Shown: one piece after another, positions 51,258-58,989 of the stretch
Numbering within the stretch: the first letter of the stretch is position 1
Layout: each line of letters starts with the position of its first letter
NCBI GenBank assembly: GCA_964446495.1
Contig: CAYUOY010000002.1
Coordinates: 1-64,000 of the forward strand
Source of the DNA: JAADHU01 sp964446495
GTDB lineage: Bacteria; Pseudomonadota; Gammaproteobacteria; Steroidobacterales; Woeseiaceae
Length of the DNA stretch: 64,000 nt
Reading direction: 5' to 3'
Position numbers and translations under genes: made by a program
Notes under the pieces: generated by a model
Told to the model about the DNA's origin: nothing
Databases searched by the model: none
What the model saw: the letters and a program-made list of their open reading frames with translations, nothing else

Positions 51258-51418
51258 GTCAAAAGGGCTCCGGAGATGCGGCAGAAGCCTGAATATTACC
51301 CAAAAAGTGCGCCTCAAACCGCCGGACCTATGGAAATGGATGCCGCCTGCCTCTACCATAGCGGCCTTCATAGGACCGTCGGGATTCGCCCGGGGTCACA
51401 AGGCGACGTTGAAACCAA

Positions 51419-52036
51419 GTGAACATACTGAAAAAAAACCAATTTCCAGCAGCAAGCGCGCTGTTTGCCCTCATTTTGCTCGCCCATGGCGCGCAGGCCT
51501 CAGGTGACCCGGCCAATGGCCGTCTCCTGGCGTACACCTGTATGGGCTGTCATGGCATTGAGGGCTATCGAAACGCCTATCCTTCGTACCGGGTGCCCCG
51601 CCTGGGCGGCCAAAAGGATGAGTACATCGTTGTGGCCCTGGAGGCATACCGGGATGGCAAGCGCCCGCACCCCACCATGCAGGCGCAAGGTGGCAGTCTG
51701 ACCGACCGGGCTATTGAGGATCTGGCGGCCTATTTCCAGGGTGCCGAGGTCGCGCTCGATGTGGTCAACGAAGACAGCATCGGTGATCTCGACGCCGCGA
51801 AGGCTTGCCTGGCCTGTCATGGCGAAGGCGGCGAAGCGGTCATTCCGAAACCGGCGACGTTATCGGGTCAGCAACAAAGCTATATCGAGCATGCGCTGAA
51901 GCAATATCGCGATGGCAGTCGCAGTGGCACCGTCATGAGCGCCTTTGCGGCGCAGCTTAGCGATGCGGACATTGGTAGTCTGGCGCGATTCTACAGTCGT
52001 CAGGACGGCCTGAATACGCCCGATAAATCGGAGTAG
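51419..52036 (+). CDS. Diheme cytochrome c, c4 type
   Basis: 205-residue periplasmic protein with a signal peptide (SALFALILLAHGAQA) and two heme-binding CxxCH sites: CMGCH at about residue 41 and CLACH in the second half. The two halves are homologous (cytochrome c4 layout; Met ligands likely in PTMQAQ and TVMSAF). It would carry electrons to a terminal oxidase. GTG 51419 is the start. It precedes the metallo-hydrolase gene by 20 bp; no link is known. Confidence 0.9.
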   Translation: MNILKKNQFPAASALFALILLAHGAQASGDPANGRLLAYTCMGCHGIEGYRNAYPSYRVPRLGGQKDEYIVVALEAYRDGKRPHPTMQAQGGSLTDRAIEDLAAYFQGAEVALDVVNEDSIGDLDAAKACLACHGEGGEAVIPKPATLSGQQQSYIEHALKQYRDGSRSGTVMSAFAAQLSDADIGSLARFYSRQDGLNTPDKSE

Positions 52037-52056
52037 CACGTATACGGTTGGCAGCG

Positions 52057-53013
52057 ATGGCGGCAGCAAAAACAGCGCGCACGACGGAACTGGAGCATGG
52101 CATAACGGCCATTGATACGGACTATGTGCGACCGTTGCTGGATGCAAGTCACCTGCTCGTCCAGAGTGGACGGGCCGCATTCGTTGATACGGGCACGAAC
52201 TTCAGCGTGCCGTTTTTGCTTGATGGGCTGCAGCAGCAAAACCTGGATGTCGGGGACGTTGACTACGTGTTTCTGACCCACGTGCATCTTGATCATGCAG
52301 GCGGCGCCGGCAAGTTGTTGCAACGTTTGCCCAATGCCAAAGCCGTGCTTCACCCGCGCGGCGCTTCGCACATGATCGATCCGGTCAAGCTCATCAAAGG
52401 CGCAACGGCGGTATACGGCGAAAAGGCCTATCTCGAGATGTACGGTGATATTCAGGCTATCGCTGCGGATCGGGTCATCGTTGCCGAGAACGACCAGCGT
52501 TTCAGTCTCGCCGGAAGAGAGCTCAGAGCCTTTTACACAGAGGGCCACGCGCGCCACCACTATTGCCTCGATGACCCGACCTCGAGGGGGGTATTCACCG
52601 GCGACAGTTTCGGCATTTCCTACCGTGAGCTGGATACGGCACGGGGCGAATTTATTTATCCGACGACAACGCCGGTGCACTTCGATCCCCCGGAGGCGCA
52701 CAAGGCGATTGATGCCATCATGGCGTGTGAGCCGCAGCAGCTTTATCTGACCCATTATTCCCGGGTTACGGATCTGGCCAGGCTGGCGGCCGATATGCAT
52801 CGGCGCATTGACGACTTTGTGGCCATCGTGCAGCGACATGCCAACGACGCGGAGCGCACCGCGGCGATTCATGCGGACATGTATCAATATTTCTTGCAGC
52901 AATTGCGCGAGCATGGCTGCAGCCACAGTGACCAGGCCTTGCGCGAGTTGCTTGAAATGGATGTTAGATTGAATTCAATGGGGCTCGAGTTCTGGCTCGA
53001 CCACGCCGCCTGA
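52057..53013 (+). CDS. MBL-fold metallo-hydrolase
   Basis: 318 residues. Metallo-beta-lactamase fold with VFLTHVHLDHAGGAGKLL (HxHxDH), a second His in EGHARHHYCL, an Asp in GVFTGDSFG and a C-terminal His segment LYLTHYSRVTDL. No signal peptide; cytoplasmic. ATG 52057 is chosen over TTG 52048. It precedes the acuI-type gene by 15 bp, which suggests thioester or lactone chemistry linked to it, as an inference only. Confidence 0.85.
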   Translation: MAAAKTARTTELEHGITAIDTDYVRPLLDASHLLVQSGRAAFVDTGTNFSVPFLLDGLQQQNLDVGDVDYVFLTHVHLDHAGGAGKLLQRLPNAKAVLHPRGASHMIDPVKLIKGATAVYGEKAYLEMYGDIQAIAADRVIVAENDQRFSLAGRELRAFYTEGHARHHYCLDDPTSRGVFTGDSFGISYRELDTARGEFIYPTTTPVHFDPPEAHKAIDAIMACEPQQLYLTHYSRVTDLARLAADMHRRIDDFVAIVQRHANDAERTAAIHADMYQYFLQQLREHGCSHSDQALRELLEMDVRLNSMGLEFWLDHAA

Positions 53014-53028
53014 TCGGGAGGCCATAGA

Positions 53029-54018
53029 ATGCAGGATTTTCGTGCGTACCGTATCGACCAGCAAGATGGCAACATCGTCGCCGGATTTTGTCGCCTGCGG
53101 CTTGACGACCTGAGTAGCGGCGATGTTGTAGTCAAAGTCAGTCACTCGACGATCAACTACAAGGATGCGCTGGCGGCAACCGGCAAAGGCCGAATTCTGC
53201 GCCGGTTTCCGCTGGTTGGCGGAATCGATCTTGCCGGGACGGTGGTTAGCTCACAGAACGATGAGTTCGAGCCCGGTATGTTGGTGCTGGCCAATGGCGG
53301 TGGCCTGAGCGAAACACGCGATGGTGGCTACGCCGAATACGCACGGCTGCCGGCCGAGGTCGTTGTGCCAATACCGGCGGAGATGAGTGCGGCGCAGGCA
53401 ATGCAAATTGGCACCGCGGGTTACACGGCCGCGCTGGCGATTCATCGCATGGAACAAAATGGTCAGGACCCCGCTAACGGGCCGGTCGTGGTGACTGGCG
53501 CCAGCGGTGGCGTGGGCAGTCTTGCGATCGACATGCTGAGCGGGCGTGGCTACGAAGTGGTGGCACTCACCGGCAAGCAAAACGAGGTCGACTACTTACG
53601 TAGCATCGGTGCTGGAAAAGTATTGTTGCGCAGTGAAGTCGACTACGGTCGGCGCCCCATGGAGAAGGCCGGGTGGGCCGGCGCGATCGACAATCTGGGC
53701 GGCGAAGCGCTGGCCTGGCTGACGCGGACGGTGGGCTACGGTGGCAACATCGCGTGCATTGGCCTGGCGGCTGGCATCGAACTCAATACGACGGTGCTGC
53801 CATTCATTCTTCGGGCCGTGTGTTTGCTGGGAGTTAATTCGGTGGACACGCCGCGAGACCTGCGCCTTACGGTGTGGCGCCGCATCGGGTCTGACCTGCG
53901 ACCTTCGCACCTCGACCAGATTGCCGGCAACACGATTGGTTTTAGTGACTTGCCGAAGAAATTCAATGCGTTCATTGACGGCACGGTAGTGGGCCGCACG
54001 GTGGTAGAAATTGCGTGA
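53029..54018 (+). CDS. acuI: Acryloyl-CoA reductase (NADPH), AcuI/YhdH family
   Basis: Zinc-free medium-chain dehydrogenase (329 residues) of the YhdH/AcuI branch that reduces acryloyl-CoA to propionyl-CoA. Motifs: STINYKDALAATGKG, PLVGGIDLAGTVVSS, the NADPH-binding VVVTGASGGVGSLAIDML, and the C-terminal LPKKFNAFIDGTVVGRTVVEIA. GGGAGG precedes the start. prpBCD downstream would use propionyl-CoA, which supports this assignment over a generic quinone reductase. Confidence 0.88.
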   Translation: MQDFRAYRIDQQDGNIVAGFCRLRLDDLSSGDVVVKVSHSTINYKDALAATGKGRILRRFPLVGGIDLAGTVVSSQNDEFEPGMLVLANGGGLSETRDGGYAEYARLPAEVVVPIPAEMSAAQAMQIGTAGYTAALAIHRMEQNGQDPANGPVVVTGASGGVGSLAIDMLSGRGYEVVALTGKQNEVDYLRSIGAGKVLLRSEVDYGRRPMEKAGWAGAIDNLGGEALAWLTRTVGYGGNIACIGLAAGIELNTTVLPFILRAVCLLGVNSVDTPRDLRLTVWRRIGSDLRPSHLDQIAGNTIGFSDLPKKFNAFIDGTVVGRTVVEIA

Positions 54019-54035
54019 GTTTGGGTGTGCGCAAG

Positions 54036-54056
54036 GGTCGACCTGACGCGCGACCA
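54036..54056 (+). repeat. REP-like element 1 (partial)
   Basis: GGTCGACCTGACGCGCGACCA matches the right half of the REP-like unit at 57456-57482. It lies between the acuI-like gene and the RNase Z-like gene. Confidence 0.6.
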
Positions 54057-54077
54057 GGCCAAAGAGGATCGCAAATC

Positions 54078-55013
54078 ATGACGCTGAAATCAGTTGCAGC
54101 AATTGCTCTGTTGTTACTTTGCTGCGCCCCGCCATCACTGGCGCATGACGCAACCCAAACGGGTACGCAACTGATCCTCCTGGGAACCGCCGGCGGTCCA
54201 TCCACCAAGAAAAACCGTTCGCAACCCGCTAACGCTGTCGTGGTAAATGGAGATATTTACATCGTGGACACGGGCGACGGCGTTGCGCGCCAGTTGACGC
54301 TTGCCGGGCTGTCGGTTGCCGATGTCCGGGTCATTTTCATTACCCACAACCACGCCGATCATATGGCCGACTACGGCACCTTGTTGTTGCGCTCCTGGTT
54401 GACGGGGCGCCGTGATGTCATACAGGCTTTCGGCCCGCCGCCGCTGGAAAACATCACCTCCAGCTATCTCGACTACATGCGCTGGGATATCGATCTCAAA
54501 GTACGTGACGAGGGGCGGCCGCCACTGGACCGACTAATCGACGCCAACGACATTAAGACGGACGGCGTTATCTATGAAGATGAGAACGTCAAAGTAACGG
54601 TTTTTACCGTGACCCATGGCGCGGCAAAACCGGCCTATGGCTATCGCTTTGATAGCGCCGACAAAAGCATCGTTTTCTCCGGCGACACCACGCCGAACCA
54701 AAACCTCATTAAAGCGGCCAAAGGGGCGGATATCCTGGTGCACGAGGTGGTGAGCGTTGCCTCCGTAGACGCCATGATCGCGCGAGTGGCGCCCGGCAAC
54801 GACGCCCTGAGGCGCCATATCCTGAACAACCACACAAACACCGACGAAGTGGGTGAGATCGCGACCGCAGCGGGTGTCAAAATGCTGGTCTTGTCGCACT
54901 TTGGCGGTGCCGGAGATCCGGTTTACGACCAACCCGAGGTCTGGGAGGCGGCCGTAAGAAAGCGCTACTCGGGACCACTCATCATCGGTGAAGATCTGGC
55001 GATTATCGAGTAA
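54078..55013 (+). CDS. Exported MBL-fold hydrolase (RNase Z / arylsulfatase-like branch)
   Basis: 311 residues with signal peptide (SVAAIALLLLCCAPPSLA). MBL motif IFITHNHADHMADYG, second site VFTVTHGAAKPAYG and SIVFSGDTTPNQN, C-terminal LVLSHFGGAGD. The Asp-rich spacing fits the RNase Z-like/arylsulfatase group of secreted hydrolases; a function on RNA in the periplasm is unlikely. ATG 54078 is fixed by the signal peptide; the frame above passes through a REP-like element. The substrate is unknown. Confidence 0.85.
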   Translation: MTLKSVAAIALLLLCCAPPSLAHDATQTGTQLILLGTAGGPSTKKNRSQPANAVVVNGDIYIVDTGDGVARQLTLAGLSVADVRVIFITHNHADHMADYGTLLLRSWLTGRRDVIQAFGPPPLENITSSYLDYMRWDIDLKVRDEGRPPLDRLIDANDIKTDGVIYEDENVKVTVFTVTHGAAKPAYGYRFDSADKSIVFSGDTTPNQNLIKAAKGADILVHEVVSVASVDAMIARVAPGNDALRRHILNNHTNTDEVGEIATAAGVKMLVLSHFGGAGDPVYDQPEVWEAAVRKRYSGPLIIGEDLAIIE

Positions 55014-55179
55014 TTGAGGCGCACTCTGTGCCCGGTCATCAGAGCCGGTTGCCGCTGAAAAGCCAGCATTCACAAGCCCTGTAGAAAATGATACGGCCGG
55101 TCAATTTGGGAACCGACCCTCCGCTGGTTTAGACTCCGGCCCCCCCTATTTTAATCCAGATTAAAAAATGGAGAGAAAA

Positions 55180-56076
55180 ATGCCCCAAAGCGCCGCCGCT
55201 GAATTCTGGCAAGCCCTTGATCAGGAGCGCCCCTTGCAAGTTGTGGGTACGATCAACGCCTACGCGGCATTGCTGGCAAAAAAAGCGGGCTTTCGAGCGA
55301 TCTACCTGTCCGGTGCCGGCGTTGCCAATGCCTCTTTCGGTCTGCCCGACCTGGCGATGACCACGCTGAATGACGTTTGCGACGACATCCGCCGCATCAC
55401 CTATGTTTGTGATCTGCCGCTACTGGTCGATGCCGATACCGGCTGGGGCGGCGCCTTTATGATCGGTCGCACGGTCCGTCAGATGAGTTTCGCCGGAGCG
55501 GCGGGCTGCCACATCGAAGACCAGGTGTCCGAGAAACGCTGTGGACATCGGCCCGGCAAGGCGTTGGTCGAAACGGGAGAAATGTGCGATCGACTCAAGG
55601 CCGCCGTGGACGGCCGCACGGACGATCGTTTTATTGTGATGGCACGGACTGATGCGCACGCGGTCGAAGGTCAGCAGGCGGCCGTCGATCGGGCGCAGGC
55701 TTACGTCGAGGCGGGTGCCGATATGATTTTCGCGGAAGCGCTAACGACTCTGGACGAGTACCAGCAGTTTACCGCGGTGATCGATGTGCCGGTTCTCGCC
55801 AACCTGACGGAGTTTGGCAAGACGCCACTGTTCACTACCGAGGAACTCGGCGGTGCCGGTATTCGTATGGCGTTGTACCCGCTGACCGCCAGTCGTGCCA
55901 TGGCTGCCGCCGCGAACAATGTGTATCAAACCCTGCGAGCCGAGGGCACACAGAGATCGCTCATCGGCACCATGCAGACTCGCGACGAGCTCTACGAGGT
56001 ACTCGGTTATCACGAATACGAAGACAAACTGGATAGCTTGTTCACCGACCAGGGACTGAACACAGGCTCGGATTGA
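55180..56076 (+). CDS. prpB: 2-methylisocitrate lyase (PrpB)
   Basis: Splits 2-methylisocitrate into pyruvate and succinate, the last step of the methylcitrate cycle. 298 residues. Isocitrate lyase/PEP mutase fold with LLVDADTGWGGAF, GCHIEDQVSEKRCGHRPGK (catalytic Cys in KRCGH) and MARTDAHAVEG. GGAG 6 nt ahead favours ATG 55180 over 55168. The last 31 codons are duplicated directly after the stop. prpC follows 130 bp later. Confidence 0.92.
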   Translation: MPQSAAAEFWQALDQERPLQVVGTINAYAALLAKKAGFRAIYLSGAGVANASFGLPDLAMTTLNDVCDDIRRITYVCDLPLLVDADTGWGGAFMIGRTVRQMSFAGAAGCHIEDQVSEKRCGHRPGKALVETGEMCDRLKAAVDGRTDDRFIVMARTDAHAVEGQQAAVDRAQAYVEAGADMIFAEALTTLDEYQQFTAVIDVPVLANLTEFGKTPLFTTEELGGAGIRMALYPLTASRAMAAAANNVYQTLRAEGTQRSLIGTMQTRDELYEVLGYHEYEDKLDSLFTDQGLNTGSD

Positions 56077-56178
56077 ACCACGACGAGTTCTACGAGGTAC
56101 TTGGTTGTCACGAATACGAAGACAAACTGGATAACTTGTTCACCGACCAGGGACTGAACACAGGATCGGATTGAACCA
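55983..56178. repeat. 98-bp tandem duplication of the prpB 3' end
   Basis: Copy 1 (55983-56080) covers the prpB end including the stop and a few bases after; copy 2 (56081-56178) follows directly with no indel. Five of 98 bases differ. Copy 2 encodes the same peptide ending FTDQGLNTGSD with changes Leu-Phe, Tyr-Cys and Ser-Asn only, but has no start codon and is non-coding. Confidence 0.95.
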
Positions 56179-56206
56179 CAGGGACACGCATCTTGAGGAG
56201 AAATAA

Positions 56207-57334
56207 ATGACAGCAAGCAAAAAGAAAACAGGCGGCCTGGCCGGGGTCTCGGCCGGAGAAACGGCGTTGTGTACCGTCGGTAAAGAGGGCGCCGGACTGA
56301 CGTACTGTGGCTATGATATTTACGACCTGGCCGACAATGCGAGCTTCGAGGAAGTGGCGCACCTGTTGTTGTACGGCAAGTTACCCAATCGCCGTGAACT
56401 CGATGTTTACATTGCCCGCCTGAAAACCATGCGCGGCCTGCCCGATGCGCTCAAGACGGTGCTTGAAATGATTCCGGGTGATGCCCATCCGATGGACGTA
56501 CTACGCACCGCCGTTTCTTTTCTTGGCAATGTGGAAGCAGAAGGTGATTTTTCGAACCAGTCCGATGTGGCCGATCGTCTGTTGGCCAGCCTGCCATCCA
56601 TGCTCCTTTACTGGCACCGTTTTCATGCCGATGGCAAGCGCATCGAGGTTGAAACCGACGACGATTCAGTCGCTGGACATTTCCTGCATATGTTGCACGA
56701 CAAAGCGCCTGTCGACATGCACAGAAAATGCCTCGATACGACATTGATTCTTTATGCCGAACATGAGTTCAATGCCTCGACGTTTACCGCCCGCGTCATT
56801 ACCGGCACCTTGTCCGACATGCACTCCGCCATCTCCGGTGCTATTGGCGCGTTACGCGGGCCGCTGCACGGCGGCGCCAATGAAGCAGCGATGGAATTAA
56901 TTCAGCGCTTCGACTCACCCGAAGAAGCGACGCAGGAGGTCCAAGCGATGCTGGAGCGAAAAGACAAAATCATGGGCTTTGGTCACCGCGTCTACACGAC
57001 TTCCGATCCGCGTAATTCCGTCAACAAGAAAATGTCCAAAGCGCTGGCCGAGGAAGCGGGCAATACACTGCTTTATCCGGTATCCGAAGCCATTGAAAAA
57101 GTCATGTGGGACGAGAAGAAGTTGTTCGCCAACGCGGACTTTTTCGCCGCCACGGTGTATCACTTCATGGGTATTCCGACGTATTTGTTTACACCAATTT
57201 TTGTTTGTTCACGGATTACCGGTTGGGCGGCGCATGTCATGGAACAGCGATCGAACAACAAGCTGATCCGCCCGGCGGCGGACTACATCGGCCCGTCGTT
57301 GCAGCCGTGGGTTGCGATAGAAGATCGTAAGTAG
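56207..57334 (+). CDS. prpC: 2-methylcitrate synthase (PrpC)
   Basis: Condenses propionyl-CoA with oxaloacetate. 375 residues, short citrate synthase type of PrpC. It shows GLAGVSAGETALCTVG and LTYCGYDIYDLADNASFEEVAHLLLYG at the start, HEFNASTFTARVITGTLSDMHSAI and GPLHGGANEAAMELI with catalytic His, and GFGHRVYTTSDPR. GGAG lies upstream of the ATG. It lies between prpB and prpD. Confidence 0.93.
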   Translation: MTASKKKTGGLAGVSAGETALCTVGKEGAGLTYCGYDIYDLADNASFEEVAHLLLYGKLPNRRELDVYIARLKTMRGLPDALKTVLEMIPGDAHPMDVLRTAVSFLGNVEAEGDFSNQSDVADRLLASLPSMLLYWHRFHADGKRIEVETDDDSVAGHFLHMLHDKAPVDMHRKCLDTTLILYAEHEFNASTFTARVITGTLSDMHSAISGAIGALRGPLHGGANEAAMELIQRFDSPEEATQEVQAMLERKDKIMGFGHRVYTTSDPRNSVNKKMSKALAEEAGNTLLYPVSEAIEKVMWDEKKLFANADFFAATVYHFMGIPTYLFTPIFVCSRITGWAAHVMEQRSNNKLIRPAADYIGPSLQPWVAIEDRK

Positions 57335-57357
57335 GAACAACGGTGCCGGATCAATGC

Positions 57358-57482
57358 TGGTCGCGCGTCAGGTCGCGCTCCTACGCCGACGCCAGGAGAA
57401 TGTAAGGGCGACGACGCCAAAAGAACGAGCAGGGGCGACGACGTCAAAAGACCCTGTAGGAGCGCGACCTGACGCGCGACCA
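57358..57482. repeat. REP-like inverted pair (BIME) before prpD
   Basis: A 27-bp unit at 57358-57384 is repeated perfectly in inverted orientation at 57456-57482; its start reads GTAGGAGCGCGACCTGACGC. Between them are two 18-bp copies of GGGCGACGACGYCAAAAGA-like sequence (57406 and 57433). The pair could form a 27-bp stem with a 71-nt loop in the prpC-prpD transcript. Confidence 0.8.
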
Positions 57483-57512
57483 GGGCTAAGAAAAACCACG
57501 CAAGGAGACCCA

Positions 57513-58961
57513 ATGACCAACCCCGACATCCGCTCAACCGTCCGCGCCGAGCCCGACCAGGTCCTGGTCGATATCGCGGACTACGTTTGCGATACCGAGA
57601 TCAATTCCGATCTTGCCTATGAGACGGCACACTACTGCCTGATGGACGCACTGGCCTGCGGATTCCAGGCACTGGATTACCCGGCCTGTACCAAACTGCT
57701 CGGCCCGGTCGTACCCGGAGCCACATTCCCTGGCGGAGCCCGTGTTCCCGGCACCTCCTGGGAACTGGAACCGGTCATGGCGGCATTCAACATCGGCGCG
57801 ATGATTCGCTGGCTGGACTTCAATGACACCTGGTTGGCGGCCGAGTGGGGACACCCATCCGATAATCTCGGTGGAATTCTGGCCACGGCCGACTATCTCA
57901 GCCGTCAGGCTCGCCTGCGGGGAGCGGCGGCGCTCACGATGGGTGACGTTCTGACCGCGATGATCCGGGCCCACGAGATTCAGGGCGTGCTGGCACTGGA
58001 GAACAGCTTCAACCGTGTGGGACTTGATCACGTGCTGCTCGTCCGGGTGGCCTCTACCGCGGTGGTGACCCGCATGCTGGGTGGCAGTCGTGAGCAGGTC
58101 ATCAATGCCGTCTCCAATGCCTGGATCGATGGTGGCGCGTTGCGCACCTACCGCCATGCGCCGAACACCGGCTCGCGAAAAAGCTGGGCCGCCGGGGACG
58201 CAACCAGTCGAGCGGTTCGTCTCGCGTTGATCGCCATGACGGACGAGATGGGCTATTCGTCGGCGCTGTCTGCGAAGACCTGGGGCTACTACGACGTCTT
58301 GTTCAAGGGCAAGCCGTTCACGTTCCCGCAAGCCTACGGCAGCTACGTCATGGAAAACATTCTGTTCAAGATTTCGTATCCGGCTGAGTTCCACGCGCAG
58401 ACCGCGGTCGAGGCCGCGATGACGCTGCACCAGGAGGTCCGGGATCGCCTGGATGACATCGAGAGAATTGAGGTGGAGACACAGGAACCGGGTGTGCGCA
58501 TCATTGACAAAACCGGACCATTGGACAATCCCGCCGACCGTGATCATTGTATCCAGTACATGATCGCCATACCGATGATCCATGGTCGCCTGACGGCGGC
58601 AGATTATGAAGACGATATTGCCCAGGACGTTCGTGTCGACGCCCTCCGGGACAAGATGCAGGTCGTGGAGAACGAGAACTTTACGCGAGACTATTTCAAT
58701 CCTGACAAACGTTATATCGGCAACGCTATCCAGGTCTTTTTCAAAGACGGCAGCAGCACGGAGCGGGTGGCCGTCGATTTCCCGATCGGCCATCGGCGTC
58801 GTCGTGACGAAGGCATTCCGGTGTTGAAACAAAAGTTCGAAGCCAGTGTTTCGAGCAAACTAAAAGCAGGGCAATGGAAGCAACTCAGCGCGTTGTGCGC
58901 TGACCGTGAGAAACTGGCGGCGACCGCCGTCGACGATTTCATGGCGTTGCTGGTAGTGTGA
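57513..58961 (+). CDS. prpD: 2-methylcitrate dehydratase (PrpD)
   Basis: Dehydrates 2-methylcitrate in the methylcitrate cycle. 482 residues of the MmgE/PrpD family; matching blocks are RWLDFNDTWLAAEWGHPSDN, VLTAMIRAHEIQGVLAL, RKSWAAGDATSRAVRLAL and SYPAEFHAQTAVEAAM. ATG 57513 follows AAGGAGA; the open frame above to 57354 crosses repeats and is not coding. prpE and an acnD/prpF pair are not in the window, so a PrpD plus aconitase route is implied. Confidence 0.92.
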   Translation: MTNPDIRSTVRAEPDQVLVDIADYVCDTEINSDLAYETAHYCLMDALACGFQALDYPACTKLLGPVVPGATFPGGARVPGTSWELEPVMAAFNIGAMIRWLDFNDTWLAAEWGHPSDNLGGILATADYLSRQARLRGAAALTMGDVLTAMIRAHEIQGVLALENSFNRVGLDHVLLVRVASTAVVTRMLGGSREQVINAVSNAWIDGGALRTYRHAPNTGSRKSWAAGDATSRAVRLALIAMTDEMGYSSALSAKTWGYYDVLFKGKPFTFPQAYGSYVMENILFKISYPAEFHAQTAVEAAMTLHQEVRDRLDDIERIEVETQEPGVRIIDKTGPLDNPADRDHCIQYMIAIPMIHGRLTAADYEDDIAQDVRVDALRDKMQVVENENFTRDYFNPDKRYIGNAIQVFFKDGSSTERVAVDFPIGHRRRRDEGIPVLKQKFEASVSSKLKAGQWKQLSALCADREKLAATAVDDFMALLVV

Positions 58962-58989
58962 GATCAATCCTGATGCAGAGGACAAGCCG

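Noticed and set aside
57354..57512. N-terminal extension of PrpD
   Set aside because: The sequence is the REP-like pair read as codons; AAGGAGA and the family start point to ATG 57513.
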